NCBI GenBank assembly: GCA_021234155.1
Contig: JAJEKV010000001.1
Location: forward strand, 35,696,826-35,760,825
Length of the DNA stretch: 64,000 nucleotides
From: Isoetes taiwanensis
Taxonomy: Eukaryota > Streptophyta > Lycopodiopsida > Isoetales > Isoetaceae
Reading direction: 5' to 3'
The notes beneath the pieces are model-generated. The model saw only the letters and a program-made list of their open reading frames with translations. It made no database searches and was not told the origin of the DNA. A program made the position numbers and the translations under genes. Numbering within the stretch: position 1 is the stretch's first letter; each line of letters starts with the position of its first letter. Positions 1-11,288 of this stretch are shown here, piece by piece.

Positions 1-3
1 TAT

Positions 4-240
4 CTATTCTTGTTCTGGCCTGAGCAGCTGTCTAACTGCAAGTAGAGCCTCCTTGGTAAGGTGCTTTGATTGCCGTGGAGGTGCTATAAAGTCATGGCCA
101 GTGATGTTGAGTTTTTTAGTTCTCAATCCCACACCGTTAAGAAGTGTGGATCCCCAGATGCACTCAGGGCAACCTTCTTCTCTCAAATGGCCCCAATTGT
201 CTTTGGAAGTATCCTCCAAGTTTTTGATCGCATGATTCAA
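4..240 (-). CDS. Unrecognised coding-like segment at window edge
   Basis: This is a 78-residue open frame running to the left edge of the window. Its composition looks protein-like, with a Cys-Pro-Glu-Cys pair and basic and acidic residues near the end. I recognise no family. It may be a downstream exon of the damaged minus-strand locus at 1118-1922, because strand and spacing allow it. No splice signals could be assigned securely. Confidence 0.25.
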   Translation of the reverse strand: MNHAIKNLEDTSKDNWGHLREEGCPECIWGSTLLNGVGLRTKKLNITGHDFIAPPRQSKHLTKEALLAVRQLLRPEQE

Positions 241-1117
241 AGAACCAACATGAAAATTCGAATCATCCTTCTAAAGATCGATTGAGAAATGACTTAATGC
301 GCCTGTGCCATGCCCATGCATAAATGCATCAGTCACGCTAACTTTTAAGCGTTCACCCATCCACACTGAGCTTCTCCAGCCTAGGTATCATTGTCTTGTT
401 TTGGTTCATTTTATCATGTATGATAGTAAGAGCATGCTCAGGGGAACGGTGTGACAGTGCTTTCTAGAACCAGTAAAGACTTCTGCAAGAGATCTGGGCT
501 GCCATGTGGGACTTCCTCTCCATTTGCAACTCCCTTCTTTCTATTGGATTCCTTGTCTTAGCCATTTCTTTTTTTTGACAATGCAGCTATTTCATTTTGA
601 AAATGCAATTCTTTTGGCAATTGCTACCTCTGAATGGTGTTCCTTCCATCCGCTCAAGCAAGGAGATGGAGAAACATGCTTTCCGGTCATGTCTATCACA
701 CTAGCATCAACCTCCAAATGCATGTCTTTCTTGGTCAAGACAAAAGGCAGCCTTTTCACATTCTCCCTCACTGCATCAGCTGTGCTTTTGGATCTATGAG
801 GCATAGTCTCTATATTCTCATCTATATACATAGACAGCACAACATTACCTGCTAGTGTATGAGATCTTGTTTCCTTTGACCCAGTATTCTCATGCTTAGC
901 TACTCTGTAACCACCCACGAAAAGTTCCCTTCACTTGCAGAAAGTAGACATTGATATGCCGTAGGTCCTATGCCATGCTTTCAAGCAAACTTCCCTATTA
1001 TTCAACATGACTTTCTTGACCTGCCCATTAACTGGACAGACATCTAGCATATTGTAAGCAAACGTAGTCATGTCTGCTACTTTTATGTTCCAATAGAAGT
1101 TTCTCATTTGTATAATC

Positions 1118-1922
1118 TCACTGGAAGAAAAGCTGGCACATCTCCTCAAAGCAACATAATGAAGACTTGAAGTCTAAGACAGCAGTGGCCGTGGTTTTCC
1201 TTTCGCATTTAATGGCTAGGGCAGGTGATCTCGACGCTATATTGTAAGGTCTCTTTTTAGCATTAGCTATTTCTGCCTTTATTGCATAATGCTCCACCTC
1301 TCTGTCCTCCTCTACTACAACCGTTATAAGCTTTGATACAAGGACCTTATCAACCAGAACAAGAGCAGTCCACCATCTGACCAGGTCATGAATTTCTGGC
1401 GTTTCGACACAAGCTTGACACCTCATAGATGGCTTCTTTGGCATAGGGCACATGCTCATTATGGTAGCAGCTAGATAGTCTTCGCCCAACGGCATGTCCG
1501 AAATGGCGTGGTTGGGATCAATGAAAACAATCATACCCATGGCATATGGGATGTGAGAGCAGTCATGCATAAGCACACAGGCTCGGTCAAGAAGCTCATC
1601 CCTTGAAATGGCCTTAGGAACGTCCGCCTCAGATGGATGAATCTGCTCCATGGGGTCCTACCATATTATGCGCATGATCTGTGTGGGGGAGGGGGGAGGG
1701 GGGGTTAGAAAAGTCTTGCTCCTCCGTTGCTATGTTGGCTATGTCCTTAATGGGCCATAAAATGAAGGCACCCTTGGACTCCAAAAGCGTCCCTATTTCA
1801 GTTTCAGGATACGGCAACGGGAGTTCCTCTTCCAAAATACGTTCCAGGGACACAACTGCACATCCTTCAGGCAAAAGGCAAATTGTGATGCTTGACGAAA
1901 TCATGTACCTTCCCCCCTGCAA
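1118..1922 (-). pseudogene. Degenerate plant repeat-family ORF with a DUF8039-like segment
   Basis: Two overlapping frames, 1629-1922 (97 aa) and 1118-1651 (177 aa), read like one protein broken by a frame change or an unrecognised intron. The upstream piece contains LLPEGCAVVSLERIL, then an acidic Leu-Pro-Leu-Pro-Tyr-Pro stretch, then KGAFILWPI. This pattern resembles the DUF8039 region seen in plant CACTA-associated and Ulp1-like transposon proteins. That assignment comes from memory of the family pattern and is tentative. The downstream piece has several cysteines (MCPMP, RCQAC) and a hydrophobic centre but no motif I can name. A further open frame at 592-918 may be a remnant of the same locus. 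The locus diverges from the plus-strand locus at 3207. Confidence 0.35.
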
Positions 1923-1987
1923 CCCTTCCTGCCATTAAAAAGAGGTCTCCATTCTCCAGCATTCTGTATGGTAGTACCATGTTAAAA

Positions 1988-2002
1988 ATTGCGGCCGCGA
2001 TC
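1988..2002. repeat. Half-degenerate NotI-type palindrome
   Basis: The motif TTGCGGCCGCGATC matches one and a half arms of the palindrome at 3361-3382. It lies just upstream of the minus-strand ORF that starts at 1922, so the same palindromic sequence occurs on both sides of the divergent intergenic region. Confidence 0.6.
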
Positions 2003-2856
2003 TTGTCAGGCCATGATAGCCCACGCAGACATGTGTAATGGAATAGGGCTGGCTTTTCTCACCAGAAAAATGCTCCGAAGGAAGGCAGTGACGATCTCGT
2101 TGAGAAGGTGGCATCTGTGCGAGAGATCGCAGACACGGTTTTGTTTAGAAGCGAGCAGGTAGTTGTCTATTTCACTTGGAACACTGCAAGTTAACAACAT
2201 AGAGCACTTAATGGATCGGATTAGGCATTTACTAGGCACGAGCATTTAACAGATTAATGCAACTAGGACTATTGTCTCCTGCATGTTGCAAAGTATGCAA
2301 ACCACTTACTACAAGAGCTAAGGAAACCCCCAGACTGTATACAGTTGTATTTTTAGATAGAACTTCACCAATTATCATAGTTAGCTTACTTACACTGCAA
2401 TGTTCCCTGACCACATACTTTTAGAGCTAATTAATAACCCAGACGTAATGCAGTTGTATTTTTACACAGAATCACACCTATTATCATAGTCGGCATCAAG
2501 AACACTGAAAATTGGAGCTTACCTTGTTTAGTATCAACAATTAAGCAAACGGGTTAAGATTTTGGAAGACTGACAAGGGTGATCAGCTACAGCCCGAAGA
2601 TCCACAAGGGCGATCGGCTTCAAGAAGCACGCAATTCTCCAAAACCTTCAGGTGCTACGTATGAAATGGAAACGCCTCCGAGGCTTTCTTGTTGCTTTGC
2701 AATGCAGCCACAATTCTATTTTTTGAATTTGAATTCTCTACTTGCTCGAACAATAATTGGGCTTGTAAGGTGGCGGGTCAATTACATAATCGTCTTGGTG
2801 TACCTCATTTCGTGTGGCATTTATGTCCATGGCTTGTAGAACTCGGATTCGAGAAA

Positions 2857-2909
2857 TGTCACTTTCAGACACACTTTCGGGAGTCTGTTTCAGAAAGTGT
2901 CACTTTCAG
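2857..2909. repeat. Short direct repeat pair
   Basis: The 12-mer TGTCACTTTCAG occurs at 2857-2868 and again at 2898-2909. A related ACACTTTCGGG lies between them. The pair sits upstream of the ATTAAT array and could be regulatory, but nothing else supports that. Confidence 0.5.
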
Positions 2910-2989
2910 GGTACACTTCTTGAAAATAGTTGTCTCGTCTGTCATGATGGCGAGATTCAAAAATCTGCTGCTATGGACACATCCTTTAC

Positions 2990-3137
2990 GCACCCGTTAA
3001 TGAGAATGCACCCCGCCATTAATAATGCTACCATTCATAAATACGGCCCCCGGCATTAATGATGTAGCCGTTAATCAATACGCCGCCATTAATTCCTCTC
3101 CATTAATATGCCCCATTAATAACGAGGTCTATTTATA
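2990..3137 (+). promoter_or_regulatory. ATTAAT motif array with TATA box
   Basis: About eight copies of CCATTAAT-like motifs (variants CGTTAAT, GCATTAAT, CCATTCAT) lie between 2993 and 3121, roughly 13-22 bp apart. They are followed by TATTTATA at 3130-3137, and the first ATG of the downstream locus is at 3207. ATTAAT cores are known plant homeodomain-type binding sequences. The spacing directly upstream of a TATA box makes a promoter the natural reading. Promoter function is inferred. Confidence 0.55.
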
Positions 3138-3206
3138 GCGCCGTTCGACTTTTCGACCGCGATTCATCCCAGCGCCTCGGCCGCCGATTCCAGCGTCTTC
3201 GAGAAA

Positions 3207-6200
3207 ATGAGGTCGGCTGTGAGCCAATGCGATGCCCTCAAATCAGGTCAGACAAGCCTTAATTTGAAATGTTCGGTACCATTCTCAGTTTCCACACTTT
3301 GTTTGAGCAATTCTTAAACTTAGCATTTTCACTTCGCTATCAGATAGAGTAAGAGCTCAGCAGGATCGCGGCCGCGATCCTGGTGACATGAATCTAGTGT
3401 TTTATTTAAGCCAAGTAGTAAATTTAATCGCGCTGCGATTGTGTTACAGCTATATTTTCAAATTCTTTAGATGTATTCTTTTAGTTTCATAGTAATATGC
3501 TTTCGAACTACTTGAATAGATCGCAGCCGCGATCTCTATGAGATTTGATTGACCATATCGAGTATTTCTTGCAGCTTTGGACTTGTTTCGTGGTCTGAAT
3601 GTGGAGCCTATGGACATAGTCACCCCAGGAACAAGCCGAAATTGGGCCATGGAGATAGCCCAGGCAATACTGTAGACTAAAGGAGAAGAAAGGACTTGTG
3701 CTTTTCCTTTAGAACAGGAAAAGGGCCGGAGGACATCAAACAACTGGGCATTATAGTGGCAATATGGGAAGGATGCAAGAATAATATTGAGAATGCCCTC
3801 ATATGCAGCATGGAAGATACGCAACAATTGCAATTTGTGGAGTATGTGTGAGATGGCAGAATTACGATCCTAGCATAATGGTTGCTAGCAAGCAAAATAA
3901 ACTTGTCAGTGCGAAGAACGTTCCTACAAGCGCCAAGGGTTATGGATGGAGTGTTCCTTCATATGACTCCCTTCCTCTCTCTGGCATCAAAGGAAATCGT
4001 GATCTGCTGGTTGGCTTCAGCAAATGTAGGAATGGATTGGCAAATGACAAGAAGCCTCCTTCTTGTGCAATTAAGGCCAAGAAAAATAAAAAGATGCCTC
4101 AGGTCATGGATACTAATTGGTTGAGAGCTATGGCTAATAAAAGGCAAGTGGTTCCTTTGGCCACTCTCGGTGAGCCATCCGATGCCAAGGAACAAACTCA
4201 GGTCTAAAGTGGTAATCTTCTGTGCTCTGCAGTAGAGAATCCATCTGAACCAAGATTGATTATGCCTCCACCTCCAGCAGACACTGATAGATCCCGTAGT
4301 CCCTCTGCTCCAAAAATTAAAAAGTTTAAAATTAACTTGAGAAAGCTAAATACAGACCCTTCTAAAAAACATTCCACTTCCACCACACCTACATCTTCCG
4401 GTGTACCTATAGTTTCATCATCTGCTCTCATCTAACCCAGGGCAATATGCCTACCTCCTGAACTCAAATTTAATCCTGAGAGGAAAAAAAGTTAGCAGAT
4501 CATACTACTCAAAGACTGGAAGAGTTCAAGAGATTCTATCCTATAGGGGTCAATTGGTTCACTAAAGTCAGTATTTTTTATTGTGAATCTACACTGGCCA
4601 ATATGACTCATAGGACTCGGTCGAACAACCATGTCCAGATGCTACTAAGGAGTTTTAAGTTTTGCCCTACAGAGGTCCTAATGCCTTGCTAATATAGTGT
4701 ATAAAGAACCCATTGTGGAAAAGCTCCAACAACTTCACAACCAACACAAAGCTTATGGATGTCCACCTCAAGGACCAATGGAACAACGATAACATCTGCA
4801 TGGAAGGTAAATACTTGTCTTTTTGCTTGGCAAGATCACCACCACGATCCTTATAACCTAATTTATCGGGAATTTGTAAAAGTGGCAACCAGAAGATTGA
4901 AGGTGAAAGAGCTAAAAGACGAAAAACTGTTCATACTTATGCAAAGGGAGCCTTGGTCCAAGTTCATGCAAGTTGTTTCTAAGTGGACGGGCATGAAACT
5001 TGTGGATGATCATGGTGAATTGCCAGATAGGCCCACCAAAGATTTTTTCAGCAAAACATTCTCTCGCTATTTACGTGGTATGTCCAATGTCGAAATGTTC
5101 CAACTTATGGATGAGATTTTAGAAGGGAAGACATTCTTGAAAGTGCAGTCAGGATATGCCAGTCGATTTGACTGTAAGCAAAGGGCAATAGAGGCAATAG
5201 ACATCAGGATACTCGCGCTTATGCATTGAGAAAGATTATCTTATGCTGATAGCATTATGGACGATTGTTATGCCAGTTTTGAAGAGCTTACAAGCAAGTT
5301 TCCAGAGTTTTTCGAGCAACGCGGTTTTGACATCGCAAGTTTTGATTTTGAGTACATCAAAGCTAATTACAACAAGGACGAAGTGCAGGGAAATCTCCCA
5401 GGTGTATTCCTTGAAGCAATCAGGTCTATTCTTAAGCCCGAGGAAGCAAATAAGCTGAAAGAGAAAAGAAACACCGTCTACCGGGTGACGAAGCACGGAA
5501 TACCTGTAAAAGCATCTGAAGCTCAAAACGCGACTATAGTGTTTATTGACATGGGGAGGTACACTACCATCTGGGATGTAAAGAAATATCTGGACCTCTT
5601 CAATAGGATTGCTAATATGACAACTGCTAAGATCTATTACATTGTCATATTTTTTAGGTCGGGTCAACTTCCTAATTGCTTATATAGCCAAAATCAGGTG
5701 CAAGATAGTTCACATATTTCGATTGGTACTTATGAAGAGCAGGGTTGGATAAGCAAGAAAATGGTTGAGGAGTTTCAGTACTACGTCACGCATGTGACCA
5801 TTAACAGAAATGAGGCTCGCATGATTCCCTTGCAGCCTAGCTTGGAACTCAGATTGACACAAGTGACCAACGCCCCAAAAAGCACTCCCATCTCAAAGCA
5901 TAAAATTACAGGCAACGAGGAACATGATGAAATGTACTTCACAAGCAAGCCTAAGTTTTCTTGGGTGAACATGGACGGTGACTTTGTTCTGAAAAGTCAA
6001 GCCAAAACCTCTTATATTTACCACATAGTTAATGAACTAGTTCCCATTGATGAGACAATTCTTGATTTTTTCTCAGTAGGTATAGCCTCTAGGGTGACTT
6101 TGATCCAAGGAAAACGGAGTGTGTCCTTCGAAGATGATGCTAAAGTATGCTAACGTTGGAGAAGTTGGCAAGGCCGAGCCCCCATGTGGAGGAAGAAAGA

Positions 6201-6736
6201 AATATAGGGGATGACAAAGTCAATACGGATCAACCCGATGTTAATGTTACTCAGCATATGGATTTGACTACTCTGGATGACATCTTAGACAAGTTAGATG
6301 CCAAAGTATATGATCAGAGACTGGTAAAAGCTAGGACCCTCATTGAAGGAACTGAAAAGAAATGCCAAAAGTTTAAGAAGCTAAAATTATTAAATCAACA
6401 GTTTGATGCAGCATTGCTCTTTCTCACAGGGAAATCAGCCGAGGAACGCACTTCATCGACAACGAACGGTAATAGAAAATGATTAAAAAAGAATGGCAAT
6501 TTGGCCACTTACTACAACATGAATTGTTGGGAGATACAGGTAACATGGAGACCGAATTCTCGTTGGGCTCCGAACACGTCAGGAAATTGGCTGAGGCAAT
6601 GTAAGTGGATATGCCTACTGTTACTGGGTATACAGAAATGGAAGCGTCGCAAGTTATAGCCGCAGGCCAGGCATATATTACAAGAATATCAAAGCAGCTT
6701 GGTATTGTTCCAGATTCCGTCCAGCAGACTCAATGA
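3207..6736 (+). pseudogene. Unrecognised multi-exon gene, degenerate copy
   Basis: CDS exon 1 is 3207-3246 and ends at a GT donor. Intron 1 runs 3247-3574 and ends TTTCTTGCAG. Exon 2 starts at 3575 and continues in frame (start MRSAVSQCDALKS, then ALDLFRGLNVEPM) to a stop near 3675. Further open blocks follow: 3803-4207 (134 aa, basic), 4759-5229 (156 aa), 5257-6153 (298 aa), 6147-6482 (111 aa) and a block read to about 6736. They are separated by stops and frame changes. The large blocks are hydrophilic and globular-looking (for example NATIVFIDMGRYTTIWDVKK), but I recognise no family. The ordered blocks with one promoter suggest a single ancestral gene, now broken. Uncharacterised introns are an alternative explanation for some of the breaks. 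Confidence 0.45.
3361..3536. repeat. Three GC-rich palindromes inside intron 1
   Basis: A perfect 22-bp palindrome at 3361-3382 is centred on GATCGCGGCCGCGATC. At 3426-3440, AATCGC and GCGATT flank a 3-nt loop. At 3519-3536, AGATCGCAGCCGCGATCT is the same sequence with one mismatched pair. All three lie in the AT-rich intron 3247-3574. A weaker relative, ATCACCGCGGCGAT, occurs at 6738-6751 just past the last coding block. Confidence 0.8.
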
Positions 6737-6751
6737 AATCACCGCGGCGAT

Positions 6752-7090
6752 CGTGTTTACCTCTTATCTTAAAAACTGTATTTAGTTTCATTATGGCCTT
6801 ATTGGATACAAATCATCAATTGCTAATGTAAACGATCACCGTGTAATATATTTTCCAACGTTTTCTAATGTCGTATTTCTATTGACTTACTGCACTCTTA
6901 TGCCAACATAACGTGTTTAATTCTTCGATAAATTACTATGGTGATCTGTTCGAGCAATTCAGTTCACATTGTAGAGGTTGAATTGCTTGTCCAGCACCGC
7001 ATGTATATCAGCGTAATATAGATTCTCGCCTTCAATATTTTATTGTTCGGATTTAGCTTTCTCAGACACTGTATCTAGCTAAATTAGGAC
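6752..7090. other. AT-rich sequence without recognisable features
   Basis: No open frame of note, repeat or motif was seen. This is probably 3' flank of the broken plus-strand locus. Confidence 0.4.
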
Positions 7091-7169
7091 AATTAATTAG
7101 TTTTCTGGGGAACACTACAACCTATTTCGTTATCAAATGAGAAAACGAAATTTCTCTAACTAATTAATT
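7091..7169. repeat. Nested inverted repeat (MITE-like hairpin)
   Basis: AATTAATTAGTT at 7091-7102 pairs with AACTAATTAATT at 7158-7169. Inside it, ATTTCGTT at 7124-7131 pairs with AACGAAAT at 7144-7151. The 79-bp structure could be a decayed miniature transposon. No clear target duplication was found. Confidence 0.55.
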
Positions 7170-8957
7170 CTTGCTTGTTAGCAGGAAAATGCCCAGTCAC
7201 AAGCCAAGTACACCACATTCTATATATGTTTGGGAATCTATGTTGCCTTATAAGGCAAGAATCACGACCCCTTCAAGCTAAGATCGTAGATTAATTAATT
7301 GGCAGGCACACCATTCCATTTATGAAAACGTTATATTCCATAGAACGTGGGCTTTTTGGACGAAATACTGCAGACCTAATTTTGAGCGAAAGTAAACCCT
7401 AATAGTTCCGGTTGCCTGGACGTCTATGACGATTTCTCTGATGCGGGAATATTTGTGATTTATAGACCAAGTTAAGCCTAATGCTTAAGATGCTAAGCAT
7501 AATCCGCATGATTAGGATGCTAAGCATTTCTGCTAGCACACATCAGAGTTTGCCCTATATAGCGAAAGGAATGCAGTGTGTCTCTTGAAAAATCAGAGCG
7601 ACCAGAGGGCACCTTGGGCAACGAACAGTTTGATAAGCTTATACAGATTCTTAGATCCTTAACAACATCAAGAGTTGCAGGTTTTTGCCATGTGCTACAA
7701 ATCCGTTTGAATGCTCCTAAAGAGAATGTGGCTTCAAATGATATGGAACTCCATTGCCAAAGAAGATGTATACAATGATATTGTCCAGCCAAATCAGGTT
7801 TGGCATATGCCTTGGGTTTCATACTAATTTTTCCTCTTTACATCGTAAATCTGCAAGCAAGTCCATTAGTGTTAATATGTTCTTGTCATTCAAGTAGATG
7901 CTTTCTGTTTTATTGTTCTACTATCCACGATCTCTATTCAGTTAATCTACTTAAATTGCCTTCTGCCTTGGTCAAATCTCTGCATCATTTCCAGCCAAAC
8001 CATGTCTTCCATAACACTAGGGATCCTTTGTTATTTTGGCCTTTTGATTTTAGTTTTGGGAACTTCTAACTCTGTTGTTTGTCTAAGTTGGGTTACTTAA
8101 TTGACTCTGCGCGATATTCTACTTGGAGATTAGGTGAACTTTTGGTTCAATGGAGTATAGATTATATTCTAACTATGTTGTAATATCCAGTAGCTATGGT
8201 AGGTGCAGTATATGTGTTTCCTTCTAAAGCCACGAAACTGTTCCAATTGATTGAAGTGCTTTTTGAAGTCCTAAATTGTTGCAACAGTTTCCTAACTTTC
8301 ATGCTTCGATCTCTGGTATCTACTCCCTGATTGGTTGTATTATGACAATTCGTCTTATTATTTTACATGCACTCTTAAATCTCATTCAGTATGTCAGTTG
8401 TGGTAGCCACCATGCTTTGCATTTGATGAATCTGTATGCACTGCTATTTCTGCTGAATTATAAGCTAATATTGTTATCTAACTTTACTCCCGGATTAGCA
8501 AGATAATGTGAAATGAAGGATAATACTGTCTAGTTCTTAAATGGGCTTATCCAGTTTGGTCCTTAGACTCAACATTTTTAGCAGCATGATTGTCAAGTTA
8601 TATCATTTTGGGGAAAGGTACAATGATTAGAATTTTAGATTGTATGTGAAACAGAATTCTTGCTAATTTAGATTTCATCTCCCAGTGGGCAGCATGGGTC
8701 GCAGGGCAATATACAAATATTCATTCACTGAATAGAGGAATTTTAGCACAGCTTTGCAAGGCATTGTTGCAGCCTTGAAGGATCAAAAGAATACAAAGAG
8801 TACATAGGGGACTCAAAACCCAGTGGAGAAGATGTCCACTAGAGCAACACTACCCACCACATACATAACATAGAAAAGCAGAGAATACATATCACCACGA
8901 GCACAACTGCTTGCTATGAGTAAGTCTGAATCTGGAGATATCGCTCCCAAATGACAT
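7170..8957. other. Non-coding, AT-rich interval
   Basis: The best open stretch is 7578-7778 (66 aa), with no recognisable family and no convincing splice sites. The rest is AT-rich with many stops in all frames. I see no gene here. Confidence 0.4.
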
Positions 8958-8980
8958 TATAAGAGGAACTAACATTTTAA
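8958..8980. repeat. Left target-site duplication, 23 bp
   Basis: This 23-bp sequence, starting TATAAGAGGAAC, is repeated exactly at 10565-10587 and flanks the element between them. Perfect identity suggests a fairly recent insertion. Confidence 0.9.
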
Positions 8981-9084
8981 GTATAAGTTTGATTGCTTTA
9001 TAGTATAAGGAAGGAAGGAAGGAAGGAAGGAAATTTTAACGTCCACGGAACCCAATCGGGTTATGGGACCTAATACAAAAGAGA

Positions 9085-9246
9085 GGGCAAAAGCCCAGAC
9101 TGAAACTTGGGGACGAAGCCCCGCGACCAAACCAAAAAGGCCGAAGCCAAAATCAAACGTGGGGACTAGCCCCAGTACACAGAACTCGGGGACTATGCCC
9201 CGTAGCAAATCACAATGCTAGAATAAAACAAAAGGGCCTAAGCCCA
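9085..9246 (-). repeat. Array of short GC hairpins in the element's 3' part
   Basis: GGGGACGAAGCCCC (9109-9122), GGGGACTAGCCCC (9161-9173) and GGGGACTATGCCCC (9188-9201) each form a stem with a 5-6 nt loop. GGGCAAAAGCCC (9085-9096) and GGGCCTAAGCCC (9235-9246) flank them. They lie near the 3' end of the retroelement, where RNA structure can serve reverse-transcriptase recognition. That role is inferred. Confidence 0.7.
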
Positions 9247-9613
9247 AGCAAAGCTCGGAGTCAAACCAACTACACAGACATTGCCCATGGATCAAGTGGC
9301 CAATGATCCCGAATGATAGCCTGGCCGCCTCTATACACAGCCCACTTCCGGTGCAGACAAGCCTCGCGGACTCGACATAATTCATCCTTCCGTCGGCAGA
9401 GCTGTGCTGGGGTAAGGTCTTCCTAGACGGGGAAGGAGGTCCCTTGCAAGTGATGGCCATGGCAGAGGATGTGCAGCCTGGACAAGGCATCCCTGAAACT
9501 GACCAGTAAATGACAGGGGCGGTCAGGCCGGGCTGCTCCAACTCGACGAGCCGAGAGAATGCCATCTGCCTTCACGTGCATCACCTCAGCAAAGAAACGG
9601 GGCACCTCAGCTG

Positions 9614-10201
9614 TCACACCAAACCCACAATGCGTAGGTTCAGGGCTAACGGGTGCGCTGTGGGCAAACAATCCTCGGATGGCGGCCGTGTGGGCATAGG
9701 TGTGGTATCATCGGCCTGAGACATAGCATCCGCATGCTCAGACGCTAACCCTGTGGGAGGTACGGGTGTAGCACTGCCGTGCTGCGCTGAGTCAGGTCCT
9801 GCCGACTGTAGCAGCATCTCTAAAAGCTGGACCCAGCTTCCCAAGGGCAACTGAGCCGATGTTCCTGTGAGTGTGACTGCCGATTGGACCGTGCGGATCC
9901 CGACCAACAAATCTGGATGTAGACAATGGATTCGAGCATCAATCCTGGTCAAGGTTACAGTGAAAGATGCATCCGGAGCAGATTGTGTGTCTGGGTGTGC
10001 CAGTATAGGGCGCTGGGGCCCAAATGATGGGGCTGCCTGAAGATATGGCGCAATCACGGGGTCATAAGGCCTATTCAAGGTCGGCTCAGGCAGCCTAATA
10101 AGGTTCTTTTCTTTGCGGGTCTCCCTGGCCATGCGCTTGATCTTACGAGCCATAATGACAGGGTGGTGAGGGATAAAGCAGATGCAAGGGGACCAGTGCA
10201 A
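9614..10201 (-). CDS. ORF inside the non-autonomous LINE derivative
   Basis: An open frame of 195 residues, rich in Pro, Ala, Thr and Ser, with a basic segment near the N-terminus (MARKIKRMARETRKEK). No domain was recognised. By position, after the shared LINE 5' end, it could be a remnant of a LINE ORF1 N-terminal region. It could equally be an unselected open frame, and coding is not proven. Confidence 0.3.
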   Translation of the reverse strand: MHWSPCICFIPHHPVIMARKIKRMARETRKEKNLIRLPEPTLNRPYDPVIAPYLQAAPSFGPQRPILAHPDTQSAPDASFTVTLTRIDARIHCLHPDLLVGIRTVQSAVTLTGTSAQLPLGSWVQLLEMLLQSAGPDSAQHGSATPVPPTGLASEHADAMSQADDTTPMPTRPPSEDCLPTAHPLALNLRIVGLV

Positions 10202-10564
10202 AACTCAGCCTAAGGGTTACAAGAAGATGAGCAAGCAGATAACAAGTGGAGGTCCAAGCCTCTTAAGAAAAAAATCACCGGAGCAACAAGAAGATGGGCG
10301 AGCAGAACTGCTTATAAAACAAAAGCGAGCTCCAAGCTTCAAGAAATCAAGAGTGTAGGATATGAGCCACAAAACAGAAGTACCTCCAAGAGCAAAGACA
10401 AAGAAAGCAGAGCCAATAGCTGGACAAGGAATGAACCAGAGCAAAGCAAAACACAGTCCCAAACCTGGTCTGAAGCCCAGCCGGAATCAAGGTAGGTTGT
10501 GAATGACAAAGGGGGGCAGGGCTGTGGCTAGGCTAGGCAAGGCCAAGAGGCAAGGTGGGTGGGC

Positions 10565-10587
10565 TATAAGAGGAACTAACATTTTAA
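10565..10587. repeat. Right target-site duplication, 23 bp
   Basis: Exact repeat of 8958-8980, marking the 5' junction of the minus-strand element. Confidence 0.9.
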
Positions 10588-11288
10588 CCATGTTATCATA
10601 AGTGCACCCCATAAAGAAGCCAATACATATTTTGTCATTAACCTTTAGATGTTTCACTACAAGGCTTTGCTGAAGGGAAAGAATCACAGAAAAGGAAATA
10701 TTTAGAATGGAAACTCTTCTTTCCAATAACACAAATTCGCATTGATTTGGTGTGTTGATGGGTGTTTACATGCCAATTCTATTTTAATTGTAACTATGTG
10801 ATTATCATGATTACAGACTTGAACAAAGTAGCCACAAGACTTGAACAATTGTAATCACTAGGTTTGTATAAATTGGTTATCTTTGATATAGATATATATC
10901 TCATATGGTGTGTTTATTTGCACCAAATAGTATGTTGCAAATTGGCTTGTATGCATTGTCACAATAAACAGGTATGGAACACATTGCATATGGAAACGAA
11001 AACGAGGCACACATATAGAAAAGGGGTACAAATGAAGAGATTTTAAGTAAGCGGATATTAAACTACAAAATCACAAAGGGGGGATTGTTAAGAAAAGGGC
11101 TATTAACTCAGTAAGGGGATATTAAACTGCAAGCTCATTTAAGGTTGCATTTGGGAAGCTAACTTCTTCACAAGCCTTTGAATATTGAAAACATACAGTC
11201 TAAGAAATGTAGGATATACAATTCCATTAAGTGCAATACGAAGAAAACAATCCAGCAGCAATGCAGGATACTCAATTGATATGAATAA
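10588..11288. other. Intergenic, nothing recognised
   Basis: AT-rich DNA. A short phrase GGATATTAAACT occurs twice (near 11050 and 11122). No coding or RNA feature is supported. It lies just downstream of the stop codon at 11289. Confidence 0.4.

Larger units (their letters stand above)
8981..10564 (-). mobile_element. Non-autonomous LINE derivative
   Basis: This 1,584-bp insertion lies between perfect 23-bp direct repeats and reads on the minus strand. Its 5' end carries TGCCTCTTGGCCTTGCCTAG, which also begins the long LINE at 41466. Its 3' end carries the tract CGTCCACGGA...CCCAAT (as written on the plus strand) and a (TTCC)n tail. The same 3' end terminates the LINE copies at 36.9, 46.6 and 49.75 kb. 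No reverse transcriptase is present. The simplest reading is an internally deleted or SINE-like partner mobilised by the LINE. An extra 28 bp between the TTCC tail and the TSD is unexplained. Confidence 0.8.
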
